A stretch of DNA of 64,000 nt from CAIWHR01 sp963717695 (GTDB taxonomy: Bacteria > Pseudomonadota > Gammaproteobacteria > Burkholderiales > Casimicrobiaceae), in the NCBI GenBank assembly GCA_963717695.1, contig CAVQWR010000007.1:496001-560000 (forward strand). The letters run 5' to 3'. Shown here one piece after another: positions 42,376 through 52,918 of the stretch. How positions within the stretch are numbered: the stretch's first letter is position 1; each line of letters starts with the position of its first letter. The position numbers were made by a program, and so were the translations under genes. Below the pieces are notes generated by a model, which made no database searches, had not been told where the DNA came from, and saw only the letters and a program-made list of their open reading frames with translations.

Positions 42376-43574
42376 CAGTCGGCTCCGGCTCCTGCGGACG
42401 TGGACGAATCACGTTCTTGGACGAACGGGAGCGCGCGGACGCCGGCGAGCGCAATCAGGTAGGCGAAGCCCAGCCCGCCCACGCCGAGCGCGACCTCGGG
42501 GAGGCTCGGCACATAGGACTGGACCATCCCGTCGCCAAAGGTGCTCGACGCCGCGTAGCCGGGGAAGATTTCCAGCGGAAACGCCTGCCCGCCGATGATG
42601 AATGTGTAGAGCCACGCGAACGCGCCCGCGATCACGAGCAGCGCGGCGAAGGAAGTCGCGCGCGTGCCCGAGAATCGCGGTGTCCAGAGAAGGGCGAGCG
42701 GGACCATGCTTCCCGCGACGACATAGCCACCCCAGAAGAGAATCGGGTAAATGCCGCCGTCGAGGAGGAGGAACCGCTCGAACGCGTGCTGGCGCGCGAA
42801 ATAGGCGTTGACCAGGTGAAATACGAAAACCAGGTAAACGGCACTGATCACGAAGATCCCGAGGAGCCGCCGCATCCGATCCGTGAGTTCGGGCGAGGCG
42901 GTCTTGCCGGACCATCCCAGGACGATGGGGCGCACGACAAGAAACACCGCGAGGCCCCACGCGAACGACAGGACGATGAAGAGCGGCGGCAGCAGGGCGC
43001 TGCCGTATGCCTGGCGCGCCACAAGAAAGGCGAAGATCGCGCCGGTGCCGGTGGTGAGGATGATTCGCCACGCGAATGCCGCGAATCCGGCTGCCTTTGC
43101 ATACCCACCCATCCGGCGCTCCATCAGCGTCCAGAGGTAGACCGCGACGATCGCGTACATCCCGGAATAGAGCAGCACGTTCCACGCGAACACCGACGTC
43201 ACGTTGTAGTGGGTGGCGGCGACGACGAGGCGGTCGGGTCGACCGAGGTCAAGCATCAGCACGAACAGGCCGCCGGCAAGCAGCGCGAGGCACAGGAGGC
43301 CGGACAATGGCGCCGACGGCTTGTACGCGGACTTGCCGAACACGGTGCCGATGGAGGCGACGTTGAGCACTCCGGATGCGGCGACGATCATGAAGATCGC
43401 AAAGACGTGCGGCATTCCCCAGACGATCTGGTTGTTCATGCCGGTGACCACGTGGCCGCGCTCTTCCATGTAGTGAGCGGCGGCAAGGCCGGCAAGCGTT
43501 ACCAGCGCGCCGGCGGCCGCCAGGATCCAGAAGAACCGGGCATCATCGTGGAGGCGGCGGCCAACGGGATTCAC
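42375..43574 (-). CDS. dsrP: DsrP, NrfD-type quinone-interacting membrane subunit
   Basis: 399 residues with about ten membrane helices of the NrfD/PsrC family (G-M-N-N-Q-I-V-W-G-M-P-H-V-F-A-I-F; M-L-D-L-G-R-P-D-R). It is the quinone-facing part of the DsrMKJOP complex. It begins one base after dsrO ends and overlaps dsrN. Confidence 0.95.
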   Translation of the reverse strand: MNPVGRRLHDDARFFWILAAAGALVTLAGLAAAHYMEERGHVVTGMNNQIVWGMPHVFAIFMIVAASGVLNVASIGTVFGKSAYKPSAPLSGLLCLALLAGGLFVLMLDLGRPDRLVVAATHYNVTSVFAWNVLLYSGMYAIVAVYLWTLMERRMGGYAKAAGFAAFAWRIILTTGTGAIFAFLVARQAYGSALLPPLFIVLSFAWGLAVFLVVRPIVLGWSGKTASPELTDRMRRLLGIFVISAVYLVFVFHLVNAYFARQHAFERFLLLDGGIYPILFWGGYVVAGSMVPLALLWTPRFSGTRATSFAALLVIAGAFAWLYTFIIGGQAFPLEIFPGYAASSTFGDGMVQSYVPSLPEVALGVGGLGFAYLIALAGVRALPFVQERDSSTSAGAGAD

Positions 43575-44303
43575 TCAGAGCCCCTGGTAGCGGACGCCGG
43601 TGCCGAGCTTGAGATCGGCTCGAACCTCGACCGTCCTGAACGATGCGATCCGCCGCGAGATCTCGCTTTCCGGGTCGTTGAGGTTGCCGAACAGGATCGC
43701 CTTGTGCCCGGTGGCGGCGCAGGCTTCGACGCACGCGGGAATCTGATCGCGGTCGATGCGGTGGACGCACAGGGTGCATGACTCGACGCATCCCTTGCCT
43801 CGGGGCACATCGGTCTTCTGGTCCGACAGCGGCTCGTGCACAAACGAGCGCGCCTTGTAGGGGCACGCCATGATGCAATAGCGGCAGCCGATGCAGGTGT
43901 GCCGGTCGACCAGCACAATGCCGTCGGCACGCTTGAACGACGCACCGGTCGGGCACACGTCGACGCAGGGCGGATCGGCGCAATGCTGGCACATCATCGG
44001 CAGCGAGCGCGTCGCTCCGCGCATGTCCTTCAGCTCGATCTTGCGTATCCATTGCGGCGACGTCGGTGTTTTCGCAGCGGACAGCCCGTTTTCGGTGTCG
44101 CAGGCGACGACGCAGGCATTGCAGTCGGAAGCGCATGCGTTGACGTCGACCAGCATTCCCCAGCGCACTTTCGACGAGGCGGGCTCCGCCGGCGCGCGCC
44201 CCTGCGCCAGGTCGAACAGCGTGACGCCGGGCGCAAGCGTGATTCCGGCCATCGCCGCGCCCCAGGCGAGGACCTGCCGCCGGCCGCGGTCGATATCGCT
44301 CAT
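43575..44303 (-). CDS. dsrO: DsrO, periplasmic iron-sulfur subunit
   Basis: 242 residues. Tat-like N-terminus R-G-R-R-Q-V-L-A-W-G followed by a hydrophobic stretch, then four ferredoxin-type Cys clusters (C-A-S-D-C-N-A-C-V-V-A-C; C-Q-H-C-A-D-P-P-C-V-D-V-C-P; C-I-G-C-R-Y-C-I-M-A-C-P-Y; C-T-L-C-V-H-R). It passes electrons between DsrJ and DsrP. ATGA overlap with the dsrJ stop. Confidence 0.95.
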   Translation of the reverse strand: MSDIDRGRRQVLAWGAAMAGITLAPGVTLFDLAQGRAPAEPASSKVRWGMLVDVNACASDCNACVVACDTENGLSAAKTPTSPQWIRKIELKDMRGATRSLPMMCQHCADPPCVDVCPTGASFKRADGIVLVDRHTCIGCRYCIMACPYKARSFVHEPLSDQKTDVPRGKGCVESCTLCVHRIDRDQIPACVEACAATGHKAILFGNLNDPESEISRRIASFRTVEVRADLKLGTGVRYQGL

Positions 44304-44749
44304 GGCGCCGCAGCCCGTGCCGGCACGGACGAGGCCGCGACGGTCCGCGCCCGGTCGGTATGGCATTCGAAGCAGTCGAGCTTGACGGCCGCATAGGTAT
44401 GACAGCCTTCGCAAAAGGCGTCCTTGCTGCCGGTGACTCGGCCCGTGTCCTTGCTTGCGTGGCACGCAATGCAATTGGCAAGGCTGTGTTGCGTCGTGCG
44501 AATGCCCTCGTGGACGGTGCGATCGCGGTGATGCTTCAGGAGCTCCATGTGGTTGCGCCGCATGAACGCCGTATCCTCGACACATTTGCCGCCGGCTTCG
44601 GCCGCGATCACCGGCTTCGGCATGGGGACGCGCGAATCCGCCGCGTTACCGGCGGACGCCGCAAGCGCGACGCCTGCGATCATCGCCACCGAAATGCCGA
44701 GCACGCCGCGATATCGGCGGAAGTCGCTGCGAATGCCGGCGTGACGCAT
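44300..44749 (-). CDS. dsrJ: DsrJ, triheme cytochrome c
   Basis: 149 residues with an N-terminal membrane/signal segment (G-V-L-G-I-S-V-A-M-I-A-G-V-A-L-A-A-S) and three heme c sites C-I-A-C-H, C-E-G-C-H and C-F-E-C-H, the hallmark of DsrJ. A further Cys (G-G-K-C-V-E-D) upstream is the probable unusual heme ligand described for DsrJ. Periplasmic subunit of DsrMKJOP. It follows dsrL by 4 bases. Confidence 0.94.
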   Translation of the reverse strand: MRHAGIRSDFRRYRGVLGISVAMIAGVALAASAGNAADSRVPMPKPVIAAEAGGKCVEDTAFMRRNHMELLKHHRDRTVHEGIRTTQHSLANCIACHASKDTGRVTGSKDAFCEGCHTYAAVKLDCFECHTDRARTVAASSVPARAAAP

Positions 44750-44753
44750 GGCC

Positions 44754-46709
44754 TTATTCGCCGAGCCCCATCTGGATATAGCCGGTCGGGCACACGTCCT
44801 TGCAGATGTGGCACCCGATGCATTTGTCGTAGTCGGTGTAGACGTAGCGTCCGGTCGTCGCGTCCTTCTTCGGCACCCGCGCAACCGCCGTCTGCGGGCA
44901 GTAGACGACGCAGTTGTCGCATTCGAAGCACTGCCCGCAGCTCATGCAGCGCTTGGCCTCCGCGACGGCCTCGGCCTCGGAAAGAGGGGCCAGGCGCTCC
45001 TCGAAGTTGCCGAGTGCCGATTCGCGGGTCAACGTGGTCACGTTGCGCTTGTGACGGGGCGTGAACCCGAAGTGGCCGAGGAAGAGCTCCTCGTGCGGGA
45101 TCACATAGCGGTCGGAACGATTGTCGTAATTGTGAATGCCGACGTTCGTTGCGTCGGTTCCCCGGATCGGCTCGTGCGTTTCGCCGATCGTCAGGCCCTT
45201 CTCGATCATCTTGCGCGCGAGGTCGAAGGCGTGGACATCGACCTTGGGGCGCTTCTCCTGGTCCTCGGCCCGGAGGTGGCGGTCGATGCCCTCGGCGGCG
45301 ATGGCGCCGTGGCCGATCGCAGTGGTCAGGAGATGCGGCCGGATCACGTCGCCACCCGCGAAGGTGCCGGCCTTGCCGGGAATCTGGTAATTCCTGTCGG
45401 TGGCGACCGCGCCCTTGCCGATGTCGAACTCCTCGAGCCCGGTGAAGTCGACGGCCTGCCCGATGGCCGAGACGACGAGATCCGCAGGGATGTCCTCCTC
45501 GCTGCCCTCGATGATCTTTATCTCGAGCTTCGGCCCGACGAACTTCGCCTCGCATCGGGCGACCGTCAGCGCGATCGCGCGACCGTTCGCGTCCTGGACG
45601 ACCTTGACCGGCGCGAGCCCGCCGCGGATCGCGATGCCTTCCGCCAGGGCCTGCTCGATCTCGTGCTTGTTCGCCTGCATCTTGTCGACGTTGAACACGG
45701 AGGTCAGCGTCACCTCGGCGCCCTGCTTGGCAGAGACCGACGCAACGTCGTGCGCCAGGTGTCCCGCAATCGCGAGTTCCGGAAAATCGGTCGGCTTGGC
45801 GTGGCCGATGTGACCGAGCCGCCGCGCGACGGTTGCGACGTCGATCGACGTGTCGCCGCCGCCGATGACGACCACGCGCTTGCCGACGTGGCGCAGGCGC
45901 CCGTCGTTGAATGCCTTGAGGAATGCGGTCGCCGTCACGACGTTCGGCGCGTCGCCGCCGGGTGCCGGCAGCGGCCGCCCCGATTGCGCTCCCATCCCGA
46001 GGAAGACCGCCTCGTAGTCGCGCTTCAGCGCTTCCAGCGTCACGTCGGTCCCCACGCGGCACTTCAGCCGCACCTCGACGCCAAGGTCGACGATGCGCTG
46101 GATTTCGGCGTCGAGCACTTCGCGGGGCGTGCGGAATCCGGGGATTCCGTACCGCATCATTCCGCCGAGATGCTCGTGCTCGTCGAAGATCGTCACGCTG
46201 TGGCCCATCTTCGCGAGCTGGTAGGCGCAGGACAGGCCGGCCGGCCCCCCACCGATGACAGCGATCTTCCGGCCGGTCTTCTGCGGCGGCGCGGCGAACC
46301 TGAGGTTGTTCGCGATCGCATACTCGCCGAGAAAGTGCTCGACCGAATTGATGCCGACGTGGTCCTCGACCTCGTTGCGGTTGCAGCCCGTCTCGCAGGG
46401 CGCGGGACAGACGCGACCCATCACCGACGGGAACGGGTTCGCCTCGGTGAGGCGCCGCCACGCATATTCCTGCCATGTGACGCCCGCAGGCGGCTTCTCG
46501 ATCCCGCGGACGATGTTGAGATAGCCGCGAATGTCCTCGCCGGAAGGGCAACTGCCCTGACATGGCGGCGTCGACTGGACATAGGTCGGGCACTTGTGCG
46601 TCCAGCTCGCCTGGAAAATCTGCTCGCGCCACGAATCCCATTTGGCGTCGCCGTCGGTGTAACGCCGGAACGTGAGTTTCTCAACAGCCGGGCCGGGGGG
46701 TGTGGACAT
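44754..46709 (-). CDS. dsrL: DsrL, NAD(P)H:acceptor iron-sulfur flavoprotein
   Basis: 651 residues: N-terminal Cys cluster (C-P-A-P-C-E-T-G-C), FAD fold G-G-G-P-A-G-L-S-C near 145, NAD(P) fold G-G-G-D-T-S-I-D-V near 280, and C-terminal ferredoxin domain (C-M-S-C-G-Q-C-F-E-C-D-N-C-V-V-Y-C-P; C-I-G-C-H-I-C-K-D-V-C-P). DsrL accepts electrons from DsrAB during sulfite formation and reduces NAD+. Presence of dsrL next to dsrEFH marks the oxidative pathway. Confidence 0.96.
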   Translation of the reverse strand: MSTPPGPAVEKLTFRRYTDGDAKWDSWREQIFQASWTHKCPTYVQSTPPCQGSCPSGEDIRGYLNIVRGIEKPPAGVTWQEYAWRRLTEANPFPSVMGRVCPAPCETGCNRNEVEDHVGINSVEHFLGEYAIANNLRFAAPPQKTGRKIAVIGGGPAGLSCAYQLAKMGHSVTIFDEHEHLGGMMRYGIPGFRTPREVLDAEIQRIVDLGVEVRLKCRVGTDVTLEALKRDYEAVFLGMGAQSGRPLPAPGGDAPNVVTATAFLKAFNDGRLRHVGKRVVVIGGGDTSIDVATVARRLGHIGHAKPTDFPELAIAGHLAHDVASVSAKQGAEVTLTSVFNVDKMQANKHEIEQALAEGIAIRGGLAPVKVVQDANGRAIALTVARCEAKFVGPKLEIKIIEGSEEDIPADLVVSAIGQAVDFTGLEEFDIGKGAVATDRNYQIPGKAGTFAGGDVIRPHLLTTAIGHGAIAAEGIDRHLRAEDQEKRPKVDVHAFDLARKMIEKGLTIGETHEPIRGTDATNVGIHNYDNRSDRYVIPHEELFLGHFGFTPRHKRNVTTLTRESALGNFEERLAPLSEAEAVAEAKRCMSCGQCFECDNCVVYCPQTAVARVPKKDATTGRYVYTDYDKCIGCHICKDVCPTGYIQMGLGE

Positions 46710-46738
46710 CGCCGTGGTCTCCGAGGTTGCCTGCGGGC

Positions 46739-48271
<1,533 letters not shown>

Positions 48272-48273
48272 CG

Positions 48274-49008
48274 TCACGCTTTCGGATCGAGACGCGCGGC
48301 CCAAGGCGCCAGGTGGCGTCGGTCGCGTGAATCGTCGGTCTGATTACGCGTCGGAGAGAAGAAGATGCCCGGCGCGTGGAGCAGCTTGGAGAACGGAAAG
48401 ATGAGCAGCAGCAGCGCGACCAGCCCGAGATGCGTGGCGAGGAGAACGCCCGTCGGCAGCGGCTGGAGGTCGAAGCGCTCGAGGCCCAGGATGAACGCCT
48501 TCACCGCGACGATGTCCGTGTGCGCGATGAACTTCATGGCCAGGCCGGTCGCCGCGATGACCAGCAGCAGAATAAGCATCAGGTGATCGGACGGCGTCGA
48601 GATGTACCGCACGCGCGCGACGAACAGGCGCCGCGCCGCCAGGCCGGCTAGCCCGGCGATCATCGCGAAGCCGGCGTACACGCCGAACGGCTGCAGGAAT
48701 GCGACCCAGCCCCAGACGGGTTCGGTGAAGTAGCGCAGATGCCGCAGCAGCACGAGCGCGAGTCCGGCATGGAACAGCCAGCCGAAGAGCCACGTCCACA
48801 GATTGCTGCGGAAGAGGCTCTCGAACAGCAGGACCTCGCGTGCCATCCGCAAGGCCACGCCGCCACGCGTCGTCGGCGCGGGCGTGGTCGGGATCTTGAG
48901 CGGCGCCGGCGTGCGCGCGTAGTCGCGGATCTTCAGCGCGAGACCGATCCCGAAGACGGCCGTCGCGACATAGAACAGCGCTGCGGCAAGAATGGTCGCG
49001 GCGGTCAT
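48274..49008 (-). CDS. dsrM: DsrM, heme b membrane subunit (NarI-like)
   Basis: 244 residues with about five membrane helices and His residues in pairs (L-F-H-A-G-L-A; L-L-R-H-L-R; F-I-A-H-T-D; L-A-T-H-L-G) that fit two b hemes. Partner of DsrK in the membrane. Starts 72 bases after dsrC, behind the stem-loop at 49038. Confidence 0.94.
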   Translation of the reverse strand: MTAATILAAALFYVATAVFGIGLALKIRDYARTPAPLKIPTTPAPTTRGGVALRMAREVLLFESLFRSNLWTWLFGWLFHAGLALVLLRHLRYFTEPVWGWVAFLQPFGVYAGFAMIAGLAGLAARRLFVARVRYISTPSDHLMLILLLVIAATGLAMKFIAHTDIVAVKAFILGLERFDLQPLPTGVLLATHLGLVALLLLIFPFSKLLHAPGIFFSPTRNQTDDSRDRRHLAPWAARLDPKA

Positions 49009-49037
49009 GGTAGCGAGGACGCCTGTCGGCGGCGGTT

Positions 49038-49076
49038 GATCGGGCCGGCAGCAAGGCCGGTCAGACCGGACCGATC
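49038..49076 (-). other. Structured spacer after dsrC
   Basis: Between dsrC and dsrM, outer arms GATCGG/CCGATC enclose further pairing arms (CCGGTC/GACCGG and GCCGGC). No T tract. It may act as a message stabiliser or processing site that lets dsrC, the most abundant product of the operon, be expressed above dsrM. Confidence 0.4.
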
Positions 49077-49080
49077 GCGG

Positions 49081-49416
49081 TCAGACGCAGCCGGTCGGCT
49101 TCGGCAGGCCGGCGATCTTGCATGCCTGCTTCGCCGGGCCGTACGGGAACAGCTCGTAGAGATATTGGCTATTGCCCTTGTCCGGGCCGAGCTGCTTGCC
49201 GATTGCCTTGGTCAGAACTCGCACTGCGGGCGCGATCTGGTACTCGTCGTAATACTTGCGAAGAAAGTTGACGACTTCCCAGTGATTCGGCGACATCTCG
49301 ACGTTCTCGGTCTTCGCGATGTGGTTCGCGATGTCCTCGCTCCAGTCACCGAGATTGACGAGATAGCCCTCTTCGTCGGTCTCGAATGTTTTGCCGCTGA
49401 CTTCGATGGTGGGCAT
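49081..49416 (-). CDS. dsrC: Sulfur carrier DsrC
   Basis: 111 residues with the complete DsrC C-terminal arm: Cys99 in A-C-K-I-A-G-L-P-K-P and the penultimate Cys110 in T-G-C-V, ten residues apart. It accepts sulfur from DsrEFH and is the co-substrate of DsrAB. A good AGGAG ribosome site lies before the ATG. Of the three DsrC-type proteins in the window only this one can carry sulfur. Confidence 0.97.
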   Translation of the reverse strand: MPTIEVSGKTFETDEEGYLVNLGDWSEDIANHIAKTENVEMSPNHWEVVNFLRKYYDEYQIAPAVRVLTKAIGKQLGPDKGNSQYLYELFPYGPAKQACKIAGLPKPTGCV

Positions 49417-49453
49417 GACGGACTCCTGTTTGATTTACGGAAAAAGCGCTGGT

Positions 49454-49750
49454 TCAGAGCCAGGACTGGCAACTGGCGTTTGCGGCGACGAGATCGACGA
49501 AGCCGCCATAGTCGACGGTCGTCACGCCTTCCAGCACGCGGTCGGCGACCGCCCGCGCTTCGAGATCGGGCAGGAGCGCGTACACCTTGTGCCGGCGCAT
49601 GGCCTCCTGCATTCGGGCCTCGACTGCCGTGCCCTTGGTGGCCGCGTAGACACCGTCCTCGATGAGCAGGATGGTGCCGGGCGCCGCGATGCGCAGGCAT
49701 GCGTCGAGGGAGCGGCGGTCGAGCGGAGACTTGTTGACGATGTGCAGCAT
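49454..49750 (-). CDS. dsrH: DsrH (TusB-like) sulfur relay subunit
   Basis: 98 residues of the TusB/DsrH fold (M-L-H-I-V-N-K-S-P; I-L-L-I-E-D-G-V-Y-A-A), with a Cys four residues from the end (S-C-Q-S-W-L). Forms the cytoplasmic DsrE2F2H2 hexamer with its upstream neighbours. Confidence 0.95.
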   Translation of the reverse strand: MLHIVNKSPLDRRSLDACLRIAAPGTILLIEDGVYAATKGTAVEARMQEAMRRHKVYALLPDLEARAVADRVLEGVTTVDYGGFVDLVAANASCQSWL

Positions 49751-49764
49751 CGGGCTCTCTTGCG

Positions 49765-50139
49765 TCAGAACGAAAGGACGACGTCCTGCTCGTCCATCAG
49801 CTTGCCGAGCTCGGCGGAGGGCAGCACTTGAACGTCGACGATGAGGTCGGCTTCCGTGAGCCCGCGTGCGGCGAGCGACTCGCTCTCGACATAGAGCTTC
49901 TCGACGTCGTAGCCTTCCAGCGCGCGGTACGTCGGCGAAAAATTCTTGGTCTCGATGTTCTTCGTCTGCTGGCCCTTCTTCAGCTGGTACACCCCGTCTT
50001 CGACGAACACCAGCGAGACGTCCTGGTCGAACGCCGCCGAGATCAGCACGACCTCCAGTGACTCGAGCGCATAGACCGATCCGTACGGCGCGGTGCGGTT
50101 GACGAACATGAATTTCTTGGCGACCCCTTGTTCGGACAT
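49765..50139 (-). CDS. dsrF: DsrF (TusC-like) sulfur relay subunit
   Basis: 124 residues of the DsrE/DsrF fold (F-M-F-V-N-R-T-A-P-Y-G-S; V-F-V-E-D-G-V-Y-Q-L). It has no conserved active Cys, as usual for DsrF, and acts as structural part of DsrEFH. Ten bases after dsrE, 14 before dsrH. Confidence 0.95.
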   Translation of the reverse strand: MSEQGVAKKFMFVNRTAPYGSVYALESLEVVLISAAFDQDVSLVFVEDGVYQLKKGQQTKNIETKNFSPTYRALEGYDVEKLYVESESLAARGLTEADLIVDVQVLPSAELGKLMDEQDVVLSF

Positions 50140-50149
50140 GGCGGATCCC

Positions 50150-50509
50150 TCAATCGCCGAAGACGACCAGACGGTCGGACTGAATACCGGTCTCGACCAG
50201 CTGGCCCAGCCCGGAGATACGGAATCCCGCCGCGAGGTTCTCGTCCTTGATGCCCCGGCGCAGCGCCGCGGCGACGCAGACGACGAGGTCGACGCCGTGG
50301 TCGGCGGCGAGCTTCGACCAGCGCGCGACGATGTTGCGGTCGTCCTGCGGCGGCTCGGTCAGGCGCGTCGAGTTGTTGACGCCGTCGTGATAGAAGAACA
50401 CGCGATGGACCTCGTGGCCCTTGGCGAGCGCGGCTTTGCAGAACAGGTAAGCGGAATCGCTCGCCTGGTGCTGGTACGGGCCTTCGTTGACGAGGATGCC
50501 GAATTTCAT
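50150..50509 (-). CDS. dsrE: DsrE (TusD-like) sulfurtransferase subunit
   Basis: 119 residues with the active persulfide-forming Cys78 in L-V-V-C-V-A-A-A-L-R-R-G, the position known for DsrE of purple sulfur bacteria. Transfers sulfane sulfur onward to DsrC. Presence of dsrEFH indicates oxidative use of the dsr system. Confidence 0.96.
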   Translation of the reverse strand: MKFGILVNEGPYQHQASDSAYLFCKAALAKGHEVHRVFFYHDGVNNSTRLTEPPQDDRNIVARWSKLAADHGVDLVVCVAAALRRGIKDENLAAGFRISGLGQLVETGIQSDRLVVFGD

Positions 50510-50531
50510 GTGTATGGCGCCGCCGTCGCCC

Positions 50532-51608
50532 TCAGAACCGGATGTGCGTCGACGCGTTGAGACTCGCGCGCGCGCCGCGCCAGTCGTCGATCAGGTACTT
50601 GGTGAACGGCAGGCCGGTCTTCTCGAAGAAGCGCGGCCAGCCGATGCGCTCGACCCAGTCGGAGAGCCGCTCCCACGGACGGGCGTCCTCCTTGTACGTT
50701 GCGAGGATCTTCTTCACGATGGCGGACACCTCGGGCCACCGCGGTGGATTGTTCGGGATGCCCGCGGCGACCATCTTCATGAACGTCGGCTTCGCGCGCG
50801 CATTCGAGTTCTTGCCCCCGACCCAGATCGCGAACTTCGAGTATTCGGGATCATTGATCTGCATCGGCGGGCACGGGGGATAGCACGCGCCGCAGCAGAT
50901 GCACTTCTTTTCGTCGACCTCGAGCGAGGGCTTGCCGTTGACGAGCGCAGGCCGGATCGCTGCAACCGGGCAGCGCGCGACGACGGCGGGGCGCTCGCAG
51001 ACGTTGGCGACGAGGTCGTGGTTGATCACCGGCGGCTTCGTGTGCTGGATGATGATCGCGATGTCGGCCTGGCCGCCGCAATTGATTTCGCAGCACGACG
51101 TCGAAAGATGGACGCGGTTCGGCATCTGCTCGCTCCGGAACTCGTCGATCAGTTCGTCCATCAGTGCCTTGACGGCGCCCGACGCGTCGGTGCCGGGAAT
51201 GTCGCAATGGAGCCAGCCCTGCGTGTGTGCAATCATCGACACCGAATTGCCGGTGCCGCCGACGGGAAAGCCAGCCTGCTCGAGCGCCGTGACGAGCGGC
51301 GCCACCTTGTCGGCGGTGGACACCATGAACTCGATATTGGACCGTATGGTGAAGCGGACGTGGCTTTCCGCAAACTTGTCGGCGATGTCGCAGAGCTTGC
51401 GGATCGTTCCCACGTCCATCTGTCGCTGGGTGCCGGCGCGCACCGTCCAGACTTCGTCGCCACTGTGCGAGACGTGATGCAGCACCCCCGGGCGCGGCCG
51501 GTCGTGGTATCTCCAGTTGCCGTAGTTCGCCTTGAACTTCGGGTGCAGGAACGGCGTGTTGTCGGGGACGCCCGATTCGATCGCCCGGCGCATCTGTGGT
51601 TGTGCCAT
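50532..51608 (-). CDS. dsrB: Reverse dissimilatory sulfite reductase beta subunit
   Basis: 358 residues. Siroheme-[4Fe-4S] ligands in S-T-S-C-C-E-I-N-C-G-G and a ferredoxin insertion C-I-C-C-G-A-C-Y-P-P-C. With DsrA it forms the alpha2beta2 enzyme that oxidises DsrC-bound sulfur to sulfite. It follows dsrA by 17 bases with a GAGGAG site. Confidence 0.97.
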   Translation of the reverse strand: MAQPQMRRAIESGVPDNTPFLHPKFKANYGNWRYHDRPRPGVLHHVSHSGDEVWTVRAGTQRQMDVGTIRKLCDIADKFAESHVRFTIRSNIEFMVSTADKVAPLVTALEQAGFPVGGTGNSVSMIAHTQGWLHCDIPGTDASGAVKALMDELIDEFRSEQMPNRVHLSTSCCEINCGGQADIAIIIQHTKPPVINHDLVANVCERPAVVARCPVAAIRPALVNGKPSLEVDEKKCICCGACYPPCPPMQINDPEYSKFAIWVGGKNSNARAKPTFMKMVAAGIPNNPPRWPEVSAIVKKILATYKEDARPWERLSDWVERIGWPRFFEKTGLPFTKYLIDDWRGARASLNASTHIRF

Positions 51609-51625
51609 GCTGAGTACTCCTCAGG

Positions 51626-52918
51626 CTAATCTTTCTTCGCGGCGTTGATCTTCGCGACTTCCTCATCCCAGCCGTCCATCCGGACGTAGGGGTTGGTGCG
51701 CGGCGACGACACCATGTTGGCGTCGATCGGGATCTCGAGCGCCTCGAGGAAGTTGACGATGCCGATGCGCTCGATCATTTCGCCGGTGCGCTCGTGCTCC
51801 AGCGCGTTTTCAGCGAAGAAATCGATGACCTTCTGGCCGAGCTCGACCAGCTTGGCGCGGTCCTCGTCGTTCTCGAGCTTCATGAAGGGAACGACCACCG
51901 TTCCCATGAGATCGCCGATCTTCAGCGTGCGTTTTCCGCCGACCAGGACGGTCGCGCCCTTGTCCTTGCCCGGCGCGAGCGCGCCCGTCATCACGTTGAT
52001 GCAGTGCATGCAGCGGACGCAGTCGCGGTTGTCGATTTCGATCCCATGCGTGTCGCTGATCGCGACCGACGACACCGAGCCCCCGGTCTTGAGGTCCTTG
52101 ACTTCCTTCAGCTGGATCGCCTTGGTCGGGCAGCGCGCAACGACGTCGTTGACGAGTTCGTTCATGCCGTGCTTGGCGAACCACTTCTTGGCGAGCGCCT
52201 CGTCCGTGCGGATGTTGTCGCGCCAGGTGCCGATGATGGCCATGTCCGCGCGCTGGATCGAGTTCATGCAGTCATTGGGACAGCCGCTGAACTTGAACTT
52301 GAACTTGTACGGCAGCGAAGGGCGATGGATGTCGTCGAGGAAGCTGTTGATCACGGTGCGGTGCGCGCTGGCTTCGTCGTAGCACGACTGCTCGCAACGT
52401 GCGGCGCCGACGCAGGACATCGACGTGCGGACGGCGGGGCCCGCGCCGCCGAGGTCGAATCCAAGCTCGTTGATCGCGTCGAACGCCGGCTGCACGTTCG
52501 CGCTGGTGACACCCTGGAACATGATGTCGCCGGACTGGCCGTGAAATGCGATCAGCCCCGACCCGTGCGTTTCCCAGATGTCGCACATCTTGCGCAGGAC
52601 ATCGGTGTTGTAGTGCATGCCCGCCGGTGGCATCACACGCAACGTGTGAAATTCGGCAGCGTCGGGGAACACCGGCTTGCCCGCGTCGTCCTTCAGCTCG
52701 GTGAAGCGGGGTATCACGCCGCCGCCGTAGCCGAACACGCCGACGGTGCCGCCTTTCCAGTAACCCTTGCGCGTCCGGTACGACGTCTCGAGCTGGCCCA
52801 GCAGATCGACAACGTAGTCCTTGTCCTTGGCGAGGCGCTTGAGACCGGTGACGAAGCTGGGCCACGGACCGCTCTCGAGCTGATCCAGCATCGGGGTCGG
52901 ATACATTCCTTTGGCCAT
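51626..52918 (-). CDS. dsrA: Reverse dissimilatory sulfite reductase alpha subunit
   Basis: 430 residues with the siroheme-cluster motifs S-C-V-G-A-A-R-C-E-Q-S-C and F-S-G-C-P-N-D-C, plus the ferredoxin domain C-V-R-C-M-H-C (residues ~290-330). First gene of the operon; AGGAGGA lies before the ATG. The 450-base upstream spacer carries the palindrome at 53157. Confidence 0.97.
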   Translation of the reverse strand: MAKGMYPTPMLDQLESGPWPSFVTGLKRLAKDKDYVVDLLGQLETSYRTRKGYWKGGTVGVFGYGGGVIPRFTELKDDAGKPVFPDAAEFHTLRVMPPAGMHYNTDVLRKMCDIWETHGSGLIAFHGQSGDIMFQGVTSANVQPAFDAINELGFDLGGAGPAVRTSMSCVGAARCEQSCYDEASAHRTVINSFLDDIHRPSLPYKFKFKFSGCPNDCMNSIQRADMAIIGTWRDNIRTDEALAKKWFAKHGMNELVNDVVARCPTKAIQLKEVKDLKTGGSVSSVAISDTHGIEIDNRDCVRCMHCINVMTGALAPGKDKGATVLVGGKRTLKIGDLMGTVVVPFMKLENDEDRAKLVELGQKVIDFFAENALEHERTGEMIERIGIVNFLEALEIPIDANMVSSPRTNPYVRMDGWDEEVAKINAAKKD

